A stretch of DNA of 64,000 nucleotides. It comes from Eucommia ulmoides (taxonomy: Eukaryota > Streptophyta > Magnoliopsida > Garryales > Eucommiaceae). The notes below the pieces were generated by a model, which was not told the origin of the DNA, made no database searches, and saw only the letters and a list, made by a program, of their open reading frames with translations. Location: positions 11,912,880-11,976,879 of the forward strand of contig CM028336.1 of assembly GCA_016647705.1 (NCBI GenBank), in the 5' to 3' direction. Each line of letters starts with the position of its first letter. Position 1 is the first letter of the stretch. Shown here one piece after another: positions 1 through 12,107 of the stretch. The translations under genes were made by a program, and so were the position numbers.

Positions 1-2736
1 TTCCTAACAACATGGGATATGGTCACGATTTTCTCCATTAAACTAGGAGAAGATCTCTGTAATGTTCCTCCATAAAATATGAGTCGTTATAGTCAGGTGG
101 TTGTAACGTTCCTCATGCATGGGTCGTAGAGGTCATGGGTTGACCTATTCCTGACCTTGTCACCATGGGCTCTGATCACCCGTTGATGGATCTTCTTGTG
201 AGACGTGATTTTTTTGTATATTGGACCACTAAGGTCTTTTTCCTGATGGGCTTGATGTGCTCAGCGCAAATTGCATATCGGGTTTATTTTTTTGGGGTCA
301 GATCATTAACCCGATACGACCCACTAAGGCTCTCATGCCTTTGACAGTTGTGAGCGGCAGTTTTCCCATATCAAATACGAAATTCACTTTTGTGTTATAT
401 TCAACATCGCGAATGAGCAAAATCGTGCGAATCTAATTTCAAATTTGAAATTGGGACTAATCGATAATACAATTCCATAAGTTATGGACCATCACATTCA
501 ATTAAAAAGTCGATGGATCATTCTGTAGATTTGGAGTCTTGTTGGGATGATTCGGTAATTTTTTCTAATTTTTATTATAATTTTATTTCGTTGTTTAGCT
601 CTTTGGTTTTCCTCATTTTCCTTTTACTTTTATTTTTCTCTTTCGGGTCACGTTGGATTTTCTTTTCTATTTATTATCACTTCTTGTATTACCAAACAAA
701 TAGAATAGAAAGTGAAATTGAAAATACCCATTATAATTTCAATTTATGTTTCTGTTTTCCTAAATTTTGAAGTTTCTGCAATTATCACGTATCTGCAATT
801 TTGACTCATCTAGATTGGTTTAGTTAGTAGGTTAGCTACATTCTTCCTTAATTTGTAGATGTTTGTTTATATACACTTTATTTATTTTTTCCAAAATCTA
901 AGAATAGAACATAAATAAATTATGACAGTGTATAAATAAAATAAAATTATTCATTATACATTTTTTCTGCAATTTTTAGCTTGTGCTAAAGGAAAAAAAC
1001 AATTTTTTTTTTTCCTATTGGTACTTGAGTCTTTGTACAATGTTAAGAACATATCCGAACACTTTTTTGGAAATGATCAATATTTTGATGTATAATCTAA
1101 TTTATTATGAATATCCTCTAGTAATGAAATAGTACAAATTATTGAATTGATATGAAATTAGTGCATTCGGGCACAAATTATATAATAATTTATATATAAT
1201 AAATGACATATAAGCGAATATCAAATAATATATTTAAATTTGAAATTGAAATAATAAACTAAACAAACCATGGAAAAATTCAAGCGATATTTTCTGAAAT
1301 TGATGTGTCCATTTTTGAAATCTAAACGACCCTTTGTGAAATCCACAAAGTTAGAGAAAATAGTTTTAGATTTTAAAACATCAAATGGTGGATTGAAACA
1401 TGATTATTTTGTGATGGCTTGTAGCAGTGTTGATAGAGATGCGTGGTGCGATGGTCGTCGGGCTTGAAAGAGGAGCGATTGGCTAAGGATTGAGAAAGAA
1501 AGAGAATGTTAATTTTTTAATAGACGAGGCTTCTACAATTAGATGGAGAAAAAAAAGAAAACTTTGATACATTGAAAAGGATTGAGAGAGAAAGAAAGAG
1601 GAACGTGGAATTAATAGTTAGCGATAAAGAGAGAAGAGAGATAAAACTTCCGAAAAAATAGAAAAAGTTGAGAGAGGAAGAGAGACATTTGGAAGGACAT
1701 TTTTTATCCTTTAACAATCCCTTAAAATATGAAAACAAAATATATTTGGCAAATGTTTAGTGACTTGAATTCCTATTTTTTCTTTTGTAGTTATTTTTTT
1801 TTAAGTTTTGTTTACGAGTTTTTTACTTTTGATTTTTTTCCTATGGTGTACAAAAATTAAAAACTAAAAACTAAAATAAAAATACAGAAATAAAAAAAAA
1901 AAATACAATTGAAAAACAAGAGAGAGAGGGTAGAAAAATATAAAAACAAAAAGCAAAAATTCAAAAATAAAAAATTTAAAGAATTTTTTTTTTAAAGATG
2001 TAAATATTTTTTTATCAGAGAGGTCGCAAGTAACCAAATTAAAAAGATAGTTACCTGTGTCTCAAGTATTATCAATATGAGATAAAGTGTGTTTAGTATT
2101 TGTCCAAGTGACGTGGTGTCTCGGTTTAAACAAATATGTAGTTGAACTTTATAGATATTTATATTGGTTACGATGGGTATTATTAATTATGCTTTGCCAA
2201 ACAAGGTGGTATACTTTTGGTTAGCATATAATTCTAGTGTTCCCAATTTGTAAGGTGGGATGCCACCAATTTCCCATTGGAATCCTACCACAAAAGCACC
2301 TACTCTTCTAATCATTGGATTTGGTTCCCCAAGTGCTTTAAAGCCCTGTGAAGAGACCCATCCTAATCTAAACAGAGAGAAAACTAAATGTTTTTAATTT
2401 ATCATACTTTTTAAAAGCTTGTAATCTTGTCTCACACGATACGTAAATGAGTCATGGTTGGTTAGTCTATTACCTTATAAATAAACATACAGATGGCACC
2501 AATTATATCAATTTAGTAAATGTGCCTTACTTAAATTACAATTTAATTACATTAATTATAAATAAAATACAAATCACGCAATTAATAATGGTGTTGTGTT
2601 CATGTCGAGTTTTTTTAACATGACTAATGATAATTTTGTATATGAATCAGTTCCGAACGTGTTTTATTAAATTATTAGACTAATTGTTATTTTGTATATA
2701 TGTTTTATTTAGTTTTTATTAAGTCGCAATCCAAAA
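1..2736. other. AT-rich intergenic lead-in, no recognised gene
   Basis: I recognise no gene or named repeat here. The longest open frames, 513-770 (a very hydrophobic, Phe/Leu-rich 85-residue frame) and 1270-1467, have no family signature and look like chance frames in AT-rich DNA. A purine-rich run of AG/GA tracts lies at about 1,485-1,700, and poly-A/poly-T stretches are common from 1,780 to 2,040. Bases 1-510 are less AT-rich and could be a worn transposon end, but I could not match them to anything else in the window. Confidence 0.5.
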
Positions 2737-2877
2737 ATATATTGTTTGGCCCATTAGGTTAAAACTTTAATCTTAGGGTATTCTTAGTTTCCTATATATA
2801 TCTCCATCATTGTACTTTTCCTAAATATCAATAGATCATTCATATTTTTTCAACTTTCTCTCTCAATTATCTTAACA
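2737..2877 (+). repeat. 5' LTR of copia A (left edge uncertain)
   Basis: The LTR matches 6,830-6,973 through the blocks cattaggtt, ctcctatatatctc, ctaaatatcaatagatcat and caattatcttaaca. It contains a tatatat promoter-like stretch near 2,795. It ends in CA, directly before the primer-binding site. Confidence 0.75.
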
Positions 2878-2895
2878 TGGTATCAAGAACAAGTT
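2878..2895 (+). other. Primer-binding site, initiator-Met tRNA type (copia A)
   Basis: The bases tggtatcaagaac follow the LTR directly. The first eight match the usual plant tggtatcagagc initiator-methionine primer site, and the rest has drifted. Confidence 0.8.
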
Positions 2896-3039
2896 ATTTT
2901 TTTGTCATGTTCCTCTTAATTTTTTTCGCAACCGTAATCCTATCATAGTCTTTCGTCGCGCCGCTTTTTTCCTGTGGTATTCGTCACTAATATAGGCCTT
3001 ACCACCGTTCTAGTATGAACTATTATCACACCATCACTT

Positions 3040-3600
3040 TTGTCTTGCAGAGATGAGCACAAGGCTACCAAAACCACCACCATTGAATCTCCCACGCTCT
3101 GCCGAACTCCAGCAGTTTGCACAACCACCAAGGTCACTAATTTTGGGATCTACGGCAACAACCAGAGCTCCAAACTCATCACTAATTATACCATCAGAAC
3201 CGCCTCGACAAGATGGTTTCACTGCCAAAAACAAAAAACATTTCGGAGAACACACGCGCTCTCACATGCGGGAAAACTGAACAACTCGTTGATCCATGTG
3301 TCATTGTTGCTCATCCGGATCAGCTGACAATCATTGCCGCATCAGCCCTAGCCTCTGCCACTTCAGCGCCGATTAGGCACCACGTGAGCAGTCAATAACC
3401 AGTCAGTCCTCGCTACTCATTACCACATCAGTTGCCAGCTCGCCGCCACATCAACGTTGACTTTGCCACGTCATCATCACATCAATGTTGGCTTTTTGTC
3501 ACGTCAGTGCCACGCCATCGTTGACTCTGGCACCTAATTCATCCTTGCCACGCTACCGGTTCAATAAGTTTCTATGCTAGTTCACCTATTTTTGATCGAT
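3040..3600 (+). other. Gag-less 5' internal region of copia A, rich in ACGT motifs
   Basis: A gag gene is expected here in a complete copia element, but I see no gag frame or zinc knuckle. Short frames resemble their counterparts in copy F (for example the stretch around 24,158-24,421 on the minus strand) but not a known protein. From 3,370 to 3,560 the sequence repeats cacgtca, gtcacgtcag and gccacg motifs with ACGT cores. The equivalent stretches of the other two copies (11,450-11,670 and 23,940-24,060) carry the same kind of motif on the opposite strand. Confidence 0.6.
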
Positions 3601-3632
3601 TCTTGTAGATGTAATACTTGTTTGTGGCTAAT

Positions 3633-3881
3633 TTTGGCATTCTGAATCCATTTGTGGCCTCCATTTAATCAAATTCGGATCATAAAATATAGTTTTCTTT
3701 ATACTGTTGATTCGGCTCAACATGGATATTTGATCGATTTAAGGGTTCATCAATCGGTTTTTCACAATTATAGTCTGGTTCCCAATTAATTTCAGTATTC
3801 TGAATCCATCTGTAGCCTCAGTTTCTTTATATTCATATCATACAATATATTTTGTTGTATATTATTGATCTGATTCAACAA
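3633..3881 (+). repeat. Two-copy direct repeat before pol start (copia A)
   Basis: Two units of about 90 bp, 3,633-3,722 and 3,792-3,881, share ttctgaatccatytgtrgcct at the front and gattc...caac at the end, with a period of about 159 bp. The second unit runs straight into the ATG of the pol frame at 3,881. The same pair occurs in copies B and F, so it belongs to the family and is not a local accident. Confidence 0.75.
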
Positions 3882-6720
3882 TGATGTCTGAGGGTTGCTC
3901 TTCTTCGATCATTCACAATGCCAAAGAGGATTTGGATCCTACCTCCACTATTGTTACCAACTATATTGTGGATATGGAATCACTCTTCCACCAAATTTTC
4001 TCCAAGAATGATACAAACGGTTTCCCTGCTCTTTCACTTACTACAGGTAATTCTTCTTTGTTCTTTAATTCTGCATGTTGTAATCATATGACTTCTGATC
4101 TCAACATATTTTCATCCAAATTTTCCATTATGAATGCCCCTAATATTCATACCGCTAATGGTTCTCAAATGCGCGTTACTCATACTGATCAGATTTCTAC
4201 TTCACATATTTCTATTCTTGATACATATTTAATTCTAAAACTCATCTTAAATCTCTTATATGTTGGGAAACTCTGTGAATTGGGATTTGAAGTAATATTT
4301 TCTAATAATGATTATCGTGTGCAATGTCCTCAAATAGGATAAACCCTTGGGACTAGTCATAAAGTTGGACGTTTACAAAGATAACAAAGTAACGAGAACC
4401 ACTCATTCTCGCATGAGGAGAAGGCTCTCAAACATCAGAATGAACTAGATCAAATGGTGCAAGATAAATAGACTGACTCTCATAAAAAGGTAGGACTGAT
4501 TGTTTTGCAAGTTGACAATAGACACATTCTTGACACAGCTCGTGCTCACCTCATTTCTTTCTCTTGCTCTGAGCGCTTTTGGGGTGAAGCTACCCCAACC
4601 GTAATATATACCATAAATCGTATTCCCTCCGCTGTAGTTCAGCATCAGTCTCTATTTGAGCCTTTTTTCATAAACCTCCCGATTACTCTAAACTCAAAGT
4701 CTTTGGTTGCTCTTATTTTGTTTTTTTCAAACGACATGAACACAATAAGCTAGAACCACAGGCCCACCTATGTTGTGATATGGCATTGAACATAAAGGGT
4801 ATTGGTGTTGAGATCCCATCTCTAAAAATCTTCGAATCTCTCGTCATGTTATTTTTTGGGAATATCAAATATTTTCTTCCTTACTGTCCTTTAATATATC
4901 AACCATTACTAACTCCAGATTCTTTACCGATTCATATCTTGATTTATTACCTGATGATGCAGTTCTAGATATTGTTGAGCCCATTCCATCACTACAGGCT
5001 GAGCCCAGTCTCGTACCATCTGCTGATTCCATTCCAATATTACTAACTGAACCTACTTCAAAACTACCAGCTGAACCTACTTTAGAACCACCAGCTGATT
5101 TCATCCATCCAACACCATCGACCATGCCTGAGACTTATCCTGTGACCGATGATTCAACACCAATTGCTTCTGAGGTCCACCCTCCTAACCACCATCATCG
5201 CTCTAATAGGGTAACTTATCCTCTCTCTCATCTCACTGATTATTGTTGATTTTCTACCATACTTAATTTTCATGAGCCTCAATCACATAAAGAGGCTAGT
5301 ATTAATCTTCTTTGGCAGAAAACAATGGACGAAAAACTACAGGCCCTAACCAAAACTCACACTTGGGATCTTGTTAACCTTCCCCCCTGGGAAAACACCT
5401 ATCGATATAAGTGGACATTTAAGATCAAAACACTTTCTGATGGTTCCGTTGAACACTATAAAGCCCAACTTGTTTCTAAAGATTTGTTCAGGAATATGGC
5501 ATTGACTACGAAGAGACATTTGCTCCAGTAGCAAGGTTCACATTTGTCCGTACTCTTCTTACAGTTGCCGCCATTTGAAAATGGACTATTTTTCAGATGG
5601 ACGCAAAAAATATATTTCTCAATGGCGATCTTCTTGAAAACATTTACATGAATACCCCTCCAGGCCTAGTTGCTATTCAACATAAAATTTGTCACCTCCG
5701 TTGTGACTTAGATGGTCTAAAACGAGCTCCACGTGCCTAGTTTGCAAAATTCAGCCCTACCATTCATCAATTTGGGTTCACATCTAGTGCTCATGATTCG
5801 TTCCTATTTATTTGCCACATTGACAATAATATTATCCTTCTTTTTGTTATACGTGGATGACATGATTATTATTGGGAACGATATATGCGATATCTCTAAA
5901 CTCAAAAAGTTTTTCAATGGACAATTAGAAATGAAAGATCTTGGTGTGCTCGCCTATTTTCTTGGCCTCGAAGTCTCATTCGGTTCGGATTGATATTTTC
6001 TCTCGCAGGTTAAATATACCTCAGATCTTCTTTTTGGCATCACTGACTCGACTATTGTCACTAATCCTCTAGAGCTAAATATCATACTTACTCTATTAGA
6101 TGGTTTATCTCTCTTGGATGTCACTTTATATCACCAACTGGTTAGAAGTTTGATATACCTTACTGTCACTTACCCAGACATCGCCTATGTCGTGCATCAA
6201 GTTAGGCAGCTCTTGTCTGCTCTACGGACCATTCATTACTCTGTTATTCTTTGTATTATTCGGTATGTCAAGGGTACCTTATTTCACGAACTTTATTTCT
6301 TAACCTAGTTCGTTCCCACTTTACAGAATTATTCTGATGTCGATTGGACCGAAGATCCCACCGACAGATGTTCAACCATTGGTTATTATTTTTTCTTGGG
6401 CAACTCTCTCATTTTCTGGCCTAGTCAAAAATAAACTGTGGTTGCTCGCTCCAGCATTAAAGGTGAATATTGTGTCATCGCTGATACAACACAAAAATTA
6501 CTTTGGCTTCATTGGCCTTTGCTAACATGTGAGTCTCCTCTTCTACTGCCACTATTCTATATTATGATAATAGGAGTGTTATTCAGATCACACATAATAA
6601 TGTCATCCACAAGCGTACAAAACACATTGAGACCTATTACCACTTCATCTGTCACCACGTTCTCCAGAATACTGTTCGTCTACAATCCGTCAGTTCAATA
6701 GATTAAACAACAGATATTTT
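3881..6720 (+). pseudogene. Copia pol pseudogene (protease, integrase, RT, RNase H), copy A
   Basis: This is the remnant of the polyprotein that would process itself, reverse-transcribe the element RNA and integrate the DNA. The frame opens at ATG 3,881. Residues of the form FFNSACCNHMTSD near 4,070 correspond to the copia protease motif DSGCSNHMT, with the catalytic Asp changed to Asn. A pre-integrase segment follows to 4,342. The integrase part (about 4,505-4,750, ILDTARAHL...CSERFWGEA) lacks the zinc finger and the catalytic Asp residues. RT begins near 5,325 (KTHTWDLVNLPPWENTY), continues through 5,600 (MDAKNIFLNGDLLEN), and has an intact LLYVDDMIIIGND at about 5,840-5,885. RNase H follows at 6,114-6,700 (DIAYVVHQV, DWTEDPTDRC). 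Many stops and frameshifts make it inactive. Confidence 0.88.
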
Positions 6721-6808
6721 CACCAAGACTCATCCACCTAGATACTTTTGCACTCTGATTTCCAAACTCAAGTTCACATCTCATTTGCGGCCTTGAGTTT
6801 GAAAGTGA

Positions 6809-6973
6809 TGTTAATATATGTATATGGGTTTGCTCATTAGGTTAAAATCCTAAACTAAGGGTTTTCCTATTCTCCTATATATCTCTATTGTAAATCTCCA
6901 TCGTTATACTTTTTCTAAATATCAATAGATCATTTATGTTTTCTCAACTTTCCATCTCGCAATTATCTTAACA
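6809..6973 (+). repeat. 3' LTR of copia A
   Basis: This 165 bp LTR begins tgttaatatatgtatatggg and ends aattatcttaaca. The short purine-biased ttgagtttgaaagtga before it is a decayed polypurine tract; the other copies have cleaner versions. Confidence 0.82.
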
Positions 6974-7499
6974 TATATAACCCAAAAGTCCCAAAAAAAC
7001 TAAATCTATTATGAGAAGCCTATCCACAAGTTTTAAAATCCACTTAGTATTTTCCTATTATAGGTTTTTATTTCAAAAATTTGCTAAAGACCCCTTAAAT
7101 TTTAAGATCGACCCCAACTAACGCGTTTTGTCAAAATTTTAGTTGAATGTTCTATCTATTTCTTTTTTATGCTTTTATCATCTTTTGTAGATGCGTGGGA
7201 TGATGGAAGAATGTGACAAGCTAAAGTAAAGAAAGATAAGTTTTAAATTTCAAATAAGTTAATATTCCAAAAAATTGACTTTTCTGAGATTACAATTAAA
7301 TAACGGCATGTATAATATTTACATTTCATTTCGTTACTAAATAACAATTAAATATTTTGTTCCAAGTTCGTCTATATTGTTTTAGTTAACTTTGAATATT
7401 CTATGTAGTTCAAATACAAAAATATTTTATTGAGAGCTTATAATTTAATTTTTAATCAAAATTAACGGTTGAAAATATCTTCAATTATTTAATAGTAAA
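6974..7499. repeat. Tandem-repeat unit interrupted by copia A and B
   Basis: This block is a diverged direct copy of 12,395-12,875. Shared landmarks include aaatctattaygagaagcct, tatttcaaaaattt, gtagatgmgtggratgrtggaagaa and aataagttaatattcca. It starts right after copia A and ends where copia B begins. The two elements therefore inserted into a pre-existing repeated sequence of roughly 590 bp period. Confidence 0.7.
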
Positions 7500-7667
7500 T
7501 GCTAGATTAATAGACAGATTATTAAGAGAGAATATGAGACAAGTGCATTGAAATTTATGAAAGTTACGATATACAGGGATTTTTATATAGGGAGTTACTA
7601 GAGATTTCCAAGTAAGATTAGGATATGGTTAATCTAGTGGACCAAGACCCATATACATATATTAACA
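7500..7667 (-). repeat. 3' LTR of copia B (left side)
   Basis: This LTR of about 168 bp ends atattaaca on the plus strand, which is TGTTAATAT at the start of the minus-strand LTR. It matches the right LTR through gagaatatgagaca.gtgcattga and gttaatctagtgg..aagacc. Confidence 0.8.
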
Positions 7668-7689
7668 TCCCCCTCAAATTCAAAGTAGT

Positions 7690-10600
7690 AAATCAGACAT
7701 GAACTTGAGTTTAGAAACCAGAATATGAAAGTGTCCAGATTGATGAGTTTTGACGAAAATATCTTTTGTATGATCGGCTGAACTAATGAAGTGAAGTCAA
7801 ACAATATTCCAAAAAATGTAGTGACGAATGAAATGACAATTAGTCTCAATGTGTTTTGTATGCTCTTGGAAAACATCATTATGAAGAATCTGAATAAGAC
7901 TCTCATTGTCACAATGTCAAACAATGACAGTAGAAGAGAAGACTCTTATGTTTGCGAGGAGTCAGCAAAGTTCAAACACATCTTGTATTGCATCAGCAAT
8001 GGCACGGTATTCAGCTTCAGTGCTGGAGCAGGTAACTATGGTTTGTTTCGTATTACGCCAGGAAATGAGATAGTTGCCCAAGAAAAAATAGTAACTAATG
8101 GTTTAATGTTTGTCAGTGGGATCTTTGGTCCAGTTGGGATCAGAATAAGCTTATAAGGTAGGAGCGGACTATGCAGATAAATGAAGTATGTGAAATAAGG
8201 TATCTTTGACATACCAAAGAAAATGAAGAACAACTGAGTAATGAGTGGTCTAAGGAGTGAACAAGAAATGGTTGACTTAATTGACAACATAAGCGATGTA
8301 TGGGCGAGTAACTATGAGATATACCAAACTTCCAACAAGTTGACAATAGAGAGTGACGTCCGAAATAGGGGAGTCGTCTAGTGGAGTAACTTAGATATTT
8401 GACAGTAGAAGAGTATTGGAAGTGGTAAAGTTAGTGATGGCAGCCTTGAAAAAAAGATCAAAAGAATATTTGGCCTAAGATAAAGTATCCATCTAAACTA
8501 GTTGAAACTTCGAGACCAAGAAAATAAATACGTGCTCTTTCATCTCAAATTGACCACTGAGAAAATTTGAGTTCAAAGATTCCGCGTAGATAATCTCTTG
8601 TAATAATCATGCCGTCGACATTCAGTAGAAGTAGGATAATATCATTGTCAGTTCGACAAATAAACAAGGTAGAATTATGATCGCTAGATGTGAACCTGAA
8701 CTGGTGGACGGTAGTGCTGAATTTTACAAACCAAGCATATGGAGCTTGATTAAGACCGTATAGGGAACGACGAAGGTGACATATTTTGTGTTGATGAGTT
8801 GCTAAACCAAGGGGATGCATTGAAACTTCCTCAAGGATTTTGTCGTTGAGGAAGGTATTCGTGACATCCATCTAAAAGAAGGACCATTTGTGAATGGCAA
8901 CAATAATAAGGAGAGTATGGACAGATGTGAGTCTAATATAGGAGCAAATGTCTCTTCATAGTCCATGTCATATTCCTGAGTAAATCCTTTTGCAACAAGT
9001 CGATATTTATAGCGTTCAACAAATCCATTAGAAAATAGTTTAATTTTTAAAATCCACTTGCAGCCAATAGGAGTTTTCCTAGGAGTAAGGTCAACGAGAT
9101 CCTATGTATGAGTTTTGGCTAAGGCATAAAGTTTTCCGTCTATTGCTTTCTCCCAAAGAGGATTAGTAGTGGTCTCCTTATAGGATTGATGCTCATGCAA
9201 ATTAAGAATGATTGGAAAACAATAAAAATCATGAAGATTTGGGGAAATTTGTGTTATCCTGCTAAAACGACAACGATTTTCTAAGACAGACTTAGTTGAT
9301 ACAACGTATGAAGTCATTGGGACAGGCTTGAGGGAGTCGTGTTTAGGATCCGTAAATGGAGTAGGAATGTCACTGGGGATTAGTGGGGTAGGTGGAAGAT
9401 ATATTTGAGGCTTAGATATTAAAGTTAAGATGATCAAAAAAATGGTCTATGGATGGATTGGTGAAATATAGATGGTTGGTAGTAGATGTTCGAATGAAAC
9501 TTAGATATGGAAGAAAACATATTGTGTTCCCAAAAGATGACATGACGAGAACTACAAAGATAATTAGAAATGTGTTCGCAAAATCAATTTCTTTAGTGTT
9601 CAATTCCATATCCAAGGAACCAACATATTCGAGCCAAGTTTCAAGTTCAGAATGTTCATGAGGTTGTAAGAGAACAAAATAGGCACACCCAAAGACTTTT
9701 AGAGATTGTAATTAGAAATTCCATGCAACATATCATAAGGGAAAATATTATGGATGGTAGGTAAAAGGACCTAATTGATGGTATAGACGGAAATAAGAGT
9801 CGTTTCTCCCTAGAAATGCTCCAGAAAAGATGATGAAATGAGTAGTGTACAGGCAATTTATAGGATATATCGATGTATACATTCAGCTCGACCATTTTGG
9901 GCAGAAGTGCTAGGGCCAAATCTATGGGGAAGTATGTCATGTTTTCGAAGGGTAGCAATTGTATTCCATGGCATTGTCAAATCCCAAGATTTTGATATTA
10001 CGGAAAAATTGAGTTTTAATCATGAAAGCTAATTCTAAATAGATTTAAAGTAATTCAGAGTACTAATGCATGATGTACAACTACGTGTATCGAGAGTAGT
10101 CATCGACTATGACAAAGTTTTTGGATCTTCTCATTGTTGTAAAAGATGAAGGTCCGCAAACATGAAAGTGGACTAGATCAAAAGGTGCATGAGATACCAA
10201 GTCACTAGTGGAAAAAGGTAAGACGTGTAGTTTATCTTGTTGACATTAAAGATAATTGAGATGCTCAATAGAGACAAAGCCTAATTTCTCACTAGAGGCT
10301 AAAGTGTGAATACGTCTAATGGATACATGAAAAATCGAGAATGCCAAAGGCTGAGATAAAAAGGAGGTAGAGGTGGTCAAGTTGATGGTGATAGTAATGA
10401 GGGTAATGATGATGAGGATGGTGAAGAAGAATCAAGTGATGATGACAAGGAAGATGGTGGTGGTGGTGGAAATAAGAGTGGTGATGATAATGGTGGTGGT
10501 AGTGGTGGCGAGGTTACACAAGTTGATGAAAGGACACGGGGTAGTGGTGGTGGGGTTTGAGATGGAAGGGGAAAACTACTGAGCTCAAATAGACATCCAA

Positions 10601-11081
10601 TTTTATGGCCATTCCCAAGAGTTTTCTGTTTGAAGATCTTACACACAACAACCACTATTAGAAAATATTACTTGAAGTCTCAATTCACATAGTTTCCCTA
10701 CATATAAGAAATTTAATGTGACTTTTAAAATTAAATAAGTACTAGAAATAAAAAGTTGTGAAGTACAAATATGATCGGTGTGACTAAAATGTATTTGAGA
10801 ACCATTAGTAGTATGAATTGTAGGATAATTCATAGCAAATAGTTTGGATGAGAAGATGTTGAGATCAAAAGTCATATGATTATAACAGGCATAATCAAAA
10901 ACTAAGAAGAATTCTTCGTAGTATGTGAGGGGAGAGAGGAAAAGTTTGTACTGGATTTGGAGAGAAAATATTTGAAGAGTGAAACTATTTCCCCAATATA
11001 GATGGAAACAACAGTGAAGACAAGATTAGAACCCTTATTGGTTAAAAAAACAGTTGGTGAAGGACAACCATTTTTAGACAT
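7690..11081 (-). pseudogene. Copia pol pseudogene, copy B
   Basis: Read on the minus strand, the frame would start at ATG 11,081, directly after the two-copy repeat. It holds the pre-integrase region (10,640-10,935; NHMTFDLNIFSSK, IHTTNGSQ), a Pro/Ser-rich low-complexity linker (10,375-10,560), integrase remnants (about 9,450-10,250), RT (about 8,545-9,437; KLYALAKTHT, MDVTNTFLND, LRRSLYGLNQAPYAWF) and RNase H (7,700-8,350). The RT catalytic box is LLLNVDGMII, so both the Tyr and the second Asp of YVDD are lost. Numerous stops break the frame. Confidence 0.85.
10375..10560 (-). repeat. Trinucleotide-rich linker between protease and integrase (copia B)
   Basis: On the plus strand this is dense in ggt, gat and ggtggt triplets. 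On the minus strand it reads as runs of Pro and Ser. It lies in the pol frame between the pre-integrase and integrase regions. Copy F has a shorter version at 22,830-22,960, and copy A has lost it. Confidence 0.7.
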
Positions 11082-11090
11082 CGTCGTTGA

Positions 11091-11345
11091 ATTGGATCAA
11101 CAATATACAACAAAGTGTATTGTATGACGTGAACCTAGAAAAACAGAGGTAACAGATGGATTCAGAATTCTCAAATTATTCAAAAACCATTTTAAGATTG
11201 TGAGGAATCGATTGATGAACCATTAAATTGGTAAAAATACTAGGATGGGTCGAATCAACAATATGAGGACAACTATACTGTATAATCTGAGTTTGAACAA
11301 ACTGAGGCCACGGATAGATTTAAAATGTTGAAATTAGTCAAGGAC
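11091..11345 (-). repeat. Two-copy direct repeat before pol start (copia B)
   Basis: Units at about 11,091-11,185 and 11,245-11,340 both begin with a form of ggatcaacaatat/gaatcaacaatat and end with a gga-ttcaga or gga-ttaaaatg block. They correspond to the repeat pairs at 3,633-3,881 and 23,462-23,735. Confidence 0.65.
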
Positions 11346-12095
11346 CGATTTATAACTTCAAGAATCGATAAAAATGGGTGAACCAGTCCAAAGAAGTTAA
11401 CAAACAGACTTGAACCGATCAACAGTCTAGAGTTGACCAGAAGAACATGGTGGTGACGTGACAGGTAAATGTGATATGTCAGTGACGTGGCCTAGGAATG
11501 AGTTGTTTTGTCTGCTTATGTGGCGCTGACATACCCTTCAACTAAATGAATGCGGTGACATGGAAGTTGATGTGGCAGCTTGACGGTTGCTGATGTGACA
11601 GTAATCTCTTGGTGACATGGCTAACAGTTGTTGTTGAGTTGGCGATACGTGGCGTGACACGTGTTGGTACACATGTCTAAGGCGGATGTGGCTATCTCAA
11701 CTCGTGAAGACAAGTGCTACGAAATTTATGTCGTGCGGGGCGACACGTTCAGCTTCTAACAATGGTGTGGTTGGTGTTGTTTTGTTAGTCTTGGCAAGAC
11801 GATTTAGATAGTATGGTGGGTGATGATGTCGAAGCAACGACTGTTCTTATAGAGGCCAAAAACAGTGATGGTGAAAGTGATGCTTCTTGTGGCACATGGA
11901 GGTGTGTGAGGTTGTGTCTAGGATGTTCTCCAGTGGCTTTGGACTCCCTGTTGCAAGATAAGTCTGATGGTAGTGTTGGATTTGATGTCCAACAGTTGAC
12001 CGATGGTAGAACGTACCTAAGGCAACAACTTGTTGTGATTCGAGAAGGAAAATAGATTGCAGAAGTTTAGTAAGAATAGGGCCAGGAAAAATTGG

Positions 12096-12107
12096 TTTTT
12101 AATACCA
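12096..12107 (-). other. Primer-binding site (copia B)
   Basis: The minus strand reads tggtattaaaaa directly after the LTR end. It is a drifted initiator-Met-type primer site. Confidence 0.65.

Larger units (their letters stand above)
2737..6973 (+). mobile_element. Degenerate Ty1/copia retrotransposon, copy A
   Basis: The left LTR ends with cttaaca followed at once by a tggtatca-type primer site, and a matching LTR stands at 6,809-6,973. Between them, in copia order, are protease/pre-integrase, integrase, reverse transcriptase with YVDD, and RNase H, all broken by stops and frameshifts. There is about 1 kb between primer site and protease with no gag. It belongs to the same family as the elements at 7,500-12,295 and 20,034-24,704. 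The left LTR boundary is uncertain because its first bases do not align with the right LTR; 2,701 is an alternative start. The integrase region carries an internal inversion with flanking losses. Confidence 0.88.

Noticed and set aside
513-770. 85-residue hydrophobic frame near the left edge
   Set aside because: T-rich composition alone gives Phe/Leu/Ile runs; no family signature or supporting gene structure.
10377-10655. Pro/Ser-rich frame as a possible cell-wall protein
   Set aside because: It is the triplet-rich linker in copia B pol, with pol motifs on both sides.
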